Position numbers and translations under genes: made by a program. Source: an uncultured Sutterella sp. (GTDB lineage: Bacteria; Pseudomonadota; Gammaproteobacteria; Burkholderiales; Burkholderiaceae_F). From it: a stretch of DNA of 14,650 nt. This document shows positions 13,502-14,650 of this stretch, in pieces. The stretch spans positions 1 through 14,650 of the forward strand of contig USBS01000039.1 of assembly GCA_900552915.1 (NCBI GenBank). The letters are read 5' to 3'. The notes beneath the pieces are model-generated. The model was not told the origin of the DNA, did not search any database, and was given only the letters and a program-made list of their open reading frames with translations. Numbering within the stretch: the stretch's first letter is position 1; the number at the start of each line of letters is the position of its first letter.

Positions 13502-13516
13502 AAGCCTCGATTCCTA

Positions 13517-13876
13517 TTAGAACTTGAGGCCGGCTTCGCGCGCGGCCTCGGCCAGCGCGGCAACGCGGCCGTGGTAACGATAACCGGAACGGTCGAAAGC
13601 GCAGGTTTCGATACCGGCAGCCTTCGCCTTTTCAGCCAGACGAGCGCCGACGATCTTGGCAGCAGCGATGTTGCCGCCGTTGCCGTTGACCATTGCGCGC
13701 ACTTCAGCTTCGGCAGTGGAGGCGCTCACGAGAACGCGATCGCCGGAAGCGGAAATGATGCTGGCGTAGATGTGCAGGTTGGTGCGGTGCACCGTAAGAC
13801 GATTCACCTTCTGCAGCTTGATGCGGGCGCGGGTCGCACCGGCACGGCGCAGGCGGTTTTCCTTTTTGTTAATCAT
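13517..13876 (-). CDS. rplR: 50S ribosomal protein L18
   Basis: The protein has 119 residues. It has the basic N-terminus MINKKENRLRRAGATRARIK, the core RLTVHRTNLHIYASII, and the conserved C-terminal AFDRSGYRYHGRVAALAEAAREAGLKF in pieces (AFDRSGYRYHGRV, ALAEAAREAGLKF). L18 binds 5S rRNA and, with L5, joins it to the large subunit. It begins 16 bases after the rplF stop. Confidence 0.98.
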   Translation of the reverse strand: MINKKENRLRRAGATRARIKLQKVNRLTVHRTNLHIYASIISASGDRVLVSASTAEAEVRAMVNGNGGNIAAAKIVGARLAEKAKAAGIETCAFDRSGYRYHGRVAALAEAAREAGLKF

Positions 13877-13892
13877 TTCTCAGAACCCCGCT

Positions 13893-14426
13893 TTACTTCT
13901 TCTTGGTTTCCTTGATGACGACGTGTTCGTCAACATAGCGGATGCCCTTGCCCTTGTAGGGTTCGGGAGCGCGGTAGCTGCGAACGACGGCAGCGGTCTG
14001 ACCGACCTTCTGCTTGTCGGCGCCCTTGATGACGATTTCCGTCGGGGTGGGCGTTTCGCAGGTCACGCCTGCAGGCATCTGATGCACAACCGGGTGCGAG
14101 AAGCCGAGCTGAAGGTTCAGCTTGTCGCCCTGAGCCTGAGCACGGTAGCCCACGCCAACCAGAGTGAGCTTCTTTTCAAAGCCCACGGACACACCCTTGT
14201 TCATGTCCGCCACGAGAGCACGCATCGTGCCGACGTTGGCGTTGGATTCACGGGTTTCTTCGAGCTGCTTGAACGAAAGAACGTTGTCGTTCTGTTCGAT
14301 CGCAATCTTCGGCAGAACGTGCATGCGCACTTCGCCCTTCGGACCCTTGACGGTGATGAAACCGTCGGCGAGGGTGGCGCTCACGCCCTTTGCGAGCTCA
14401 ACGGGATGCTTGCCAATACGAGACAT
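13893..14426 (-). CDS. rplF: 50S ribosomal protein L6
   Basis: The protein has 177 residues and starts MSRIGKHPVELAKGVSA. It consists of two repeated L6 domains (about 1-80 and 83-170) and the C-terminal signature EPYKGKGIRYVDEHVVIKETKKK in pieces (EPYKGKGIRYVDEHV, VIKETKKK). L6 lies near the factor-binding site of the large subunit. The start follows the rpsH stop by 17 bases. An AGGTC-type ribosome binding site (GGGAGGTCTTCAAT) lies just before the ATG. Confidence 0.98.
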   Translation of the reverse strand: MSRIGKHPVELAKGVSATLADGFITVKGPKGEVRMHVLPKIAIEQNDNVLSFKQLEETRESNANVGTMRALVADMNKGVSVGFEKKLTLVGVGYRAQAQGDKLNLQLGFSHPVVHQMPAGVTCETPTPTEIVIKGADKQKVGQTAAVVRSYRAPEPYKGKGIRYVDEHVVIKETKKK

Positions 14427-14443
14427 ATTGAAGACCTCCCGAA

Positions 14444-14650
14444 TTAAGCAACGTAGCAGAGAACTTCACCGCCGATACCGGCAGCGCGAGCCTTGCGGTC
14501 GGTCATCACGCCCTTCGGGGTGGACACGATCGCGATGCCGAGGCCGTTCATGACCTGCGGGATGGACTCGTGGTTCTTATAGATGCGCAGGCCGGGGCGC
14601 GAAACGCGTTCGATGCGTTCGATAACCGGACGGCCGGCGTAGTACTTCAA
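14444..14650 (-). CDS. rpsH: 30S ribosomal protein S8, C-terminal part
   Basis: The last 68 codons lie in the window and the gene continues past base 14650. The visible part has LKYYAGRPVIERIERVSRPG, the conserved GLGIAIVSTPKGVMTDRKAR and the end GGEVLCYVA, all typical of the S8 C-terminal domain, which contacts 16S rRNA helix 21. S8 is also the repressor of the spc operon in enterobacteria. The true start is upstream of the window. Confidence 0.97.
   Translation of the reverse strand: MKYYAGRPVIERIERVSRPGLRIYKNHESIPQVMNGLGIAIVSTPKGVMTDRKARAAGIGGEVLCYVA

Noticed and set aside
1..14650. CRISPR arrays, tRNA or rRNA genes, insertion sequences, attachment sites
   Set aside because: I saw no regularly spaced direct repeats, cloverleaf-like sequence, transposase frame or terminal repeats anywhere in the window.

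Overview
The window is almost entirely one piece of a betaproteobacterial chromosome. The best guess is Burkholderiales, family Sutterellaceae or a relative. That placement is inferred from gene order, protein character and high-GC coding sequence; it was not tested by a search. The first ~0.75 kb looks different and may come from another organism.

Positions 1-698 (minus strand) hold the N-terminal 232 codons of a membrane-anchored protein resembling the LytR-CpsA-Psr (LCP) family of Gram-positive bacteria. It has an AAAGGAGG ribosome binding site unlike those of the other genes here. It abuts a headless Ala/Lys/Arg-rich coding tail on the plus strand (about 752-859). The two together suggest a junction near 700-770: a chimeric assembly, or less likely an insertion.

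Positions 899-2371: a strong bidirectional terminator, a Tat-exported DUF362 protein (minus) and a small 90-codon protein of unknown function (minus).

Positions 2511-7012 (plus): a compact three-gene unit. It encodes a 901-residue acyl-CoA-synthetase-like/GNAT protein of the Pat/PatZ protein lysine acetyltransferase type, a crotonase-fold protein, and UDP-glucose 4-epimerase (GalE). Spacings are 21 and 5 bases. A terminator lies between galE and the convergent ribosomal operon.

Positions 7120-14650 (minus): the spc-alpha ribosomal cluster in transcription order: rpsH (C-terminal part), rplF, rplR, rpsE, rpmD, rplO, secY, rpmJ, rpsM, rpsK, rpsD, rpoA, rplQ. The 37-codon rpmJ lies at 10540-10653. 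infA, often found between secY and rpmJ, is absent. The spc half is tightly packed. The alpha half is broken by long structured gaps: 298 bases secY-rpmJ, 101 rpsK-rpsD, 324 rpsD-rpoA and 180 rpoA-rplQ. These carry long inverted repeats. Two of them (secY-rpmJ and rpoA-rplQ) hold good sigma70-type promoters overlapping inverted repeats, and the secY-rpmJ gap also holds a plus-strand intrinsic terminator with no gene to serve. These gaps are the most interesting undescribed part of the window: they could be internal promoters, attenuators or autoregulatory leaders, and possibly an antisense small RNA.
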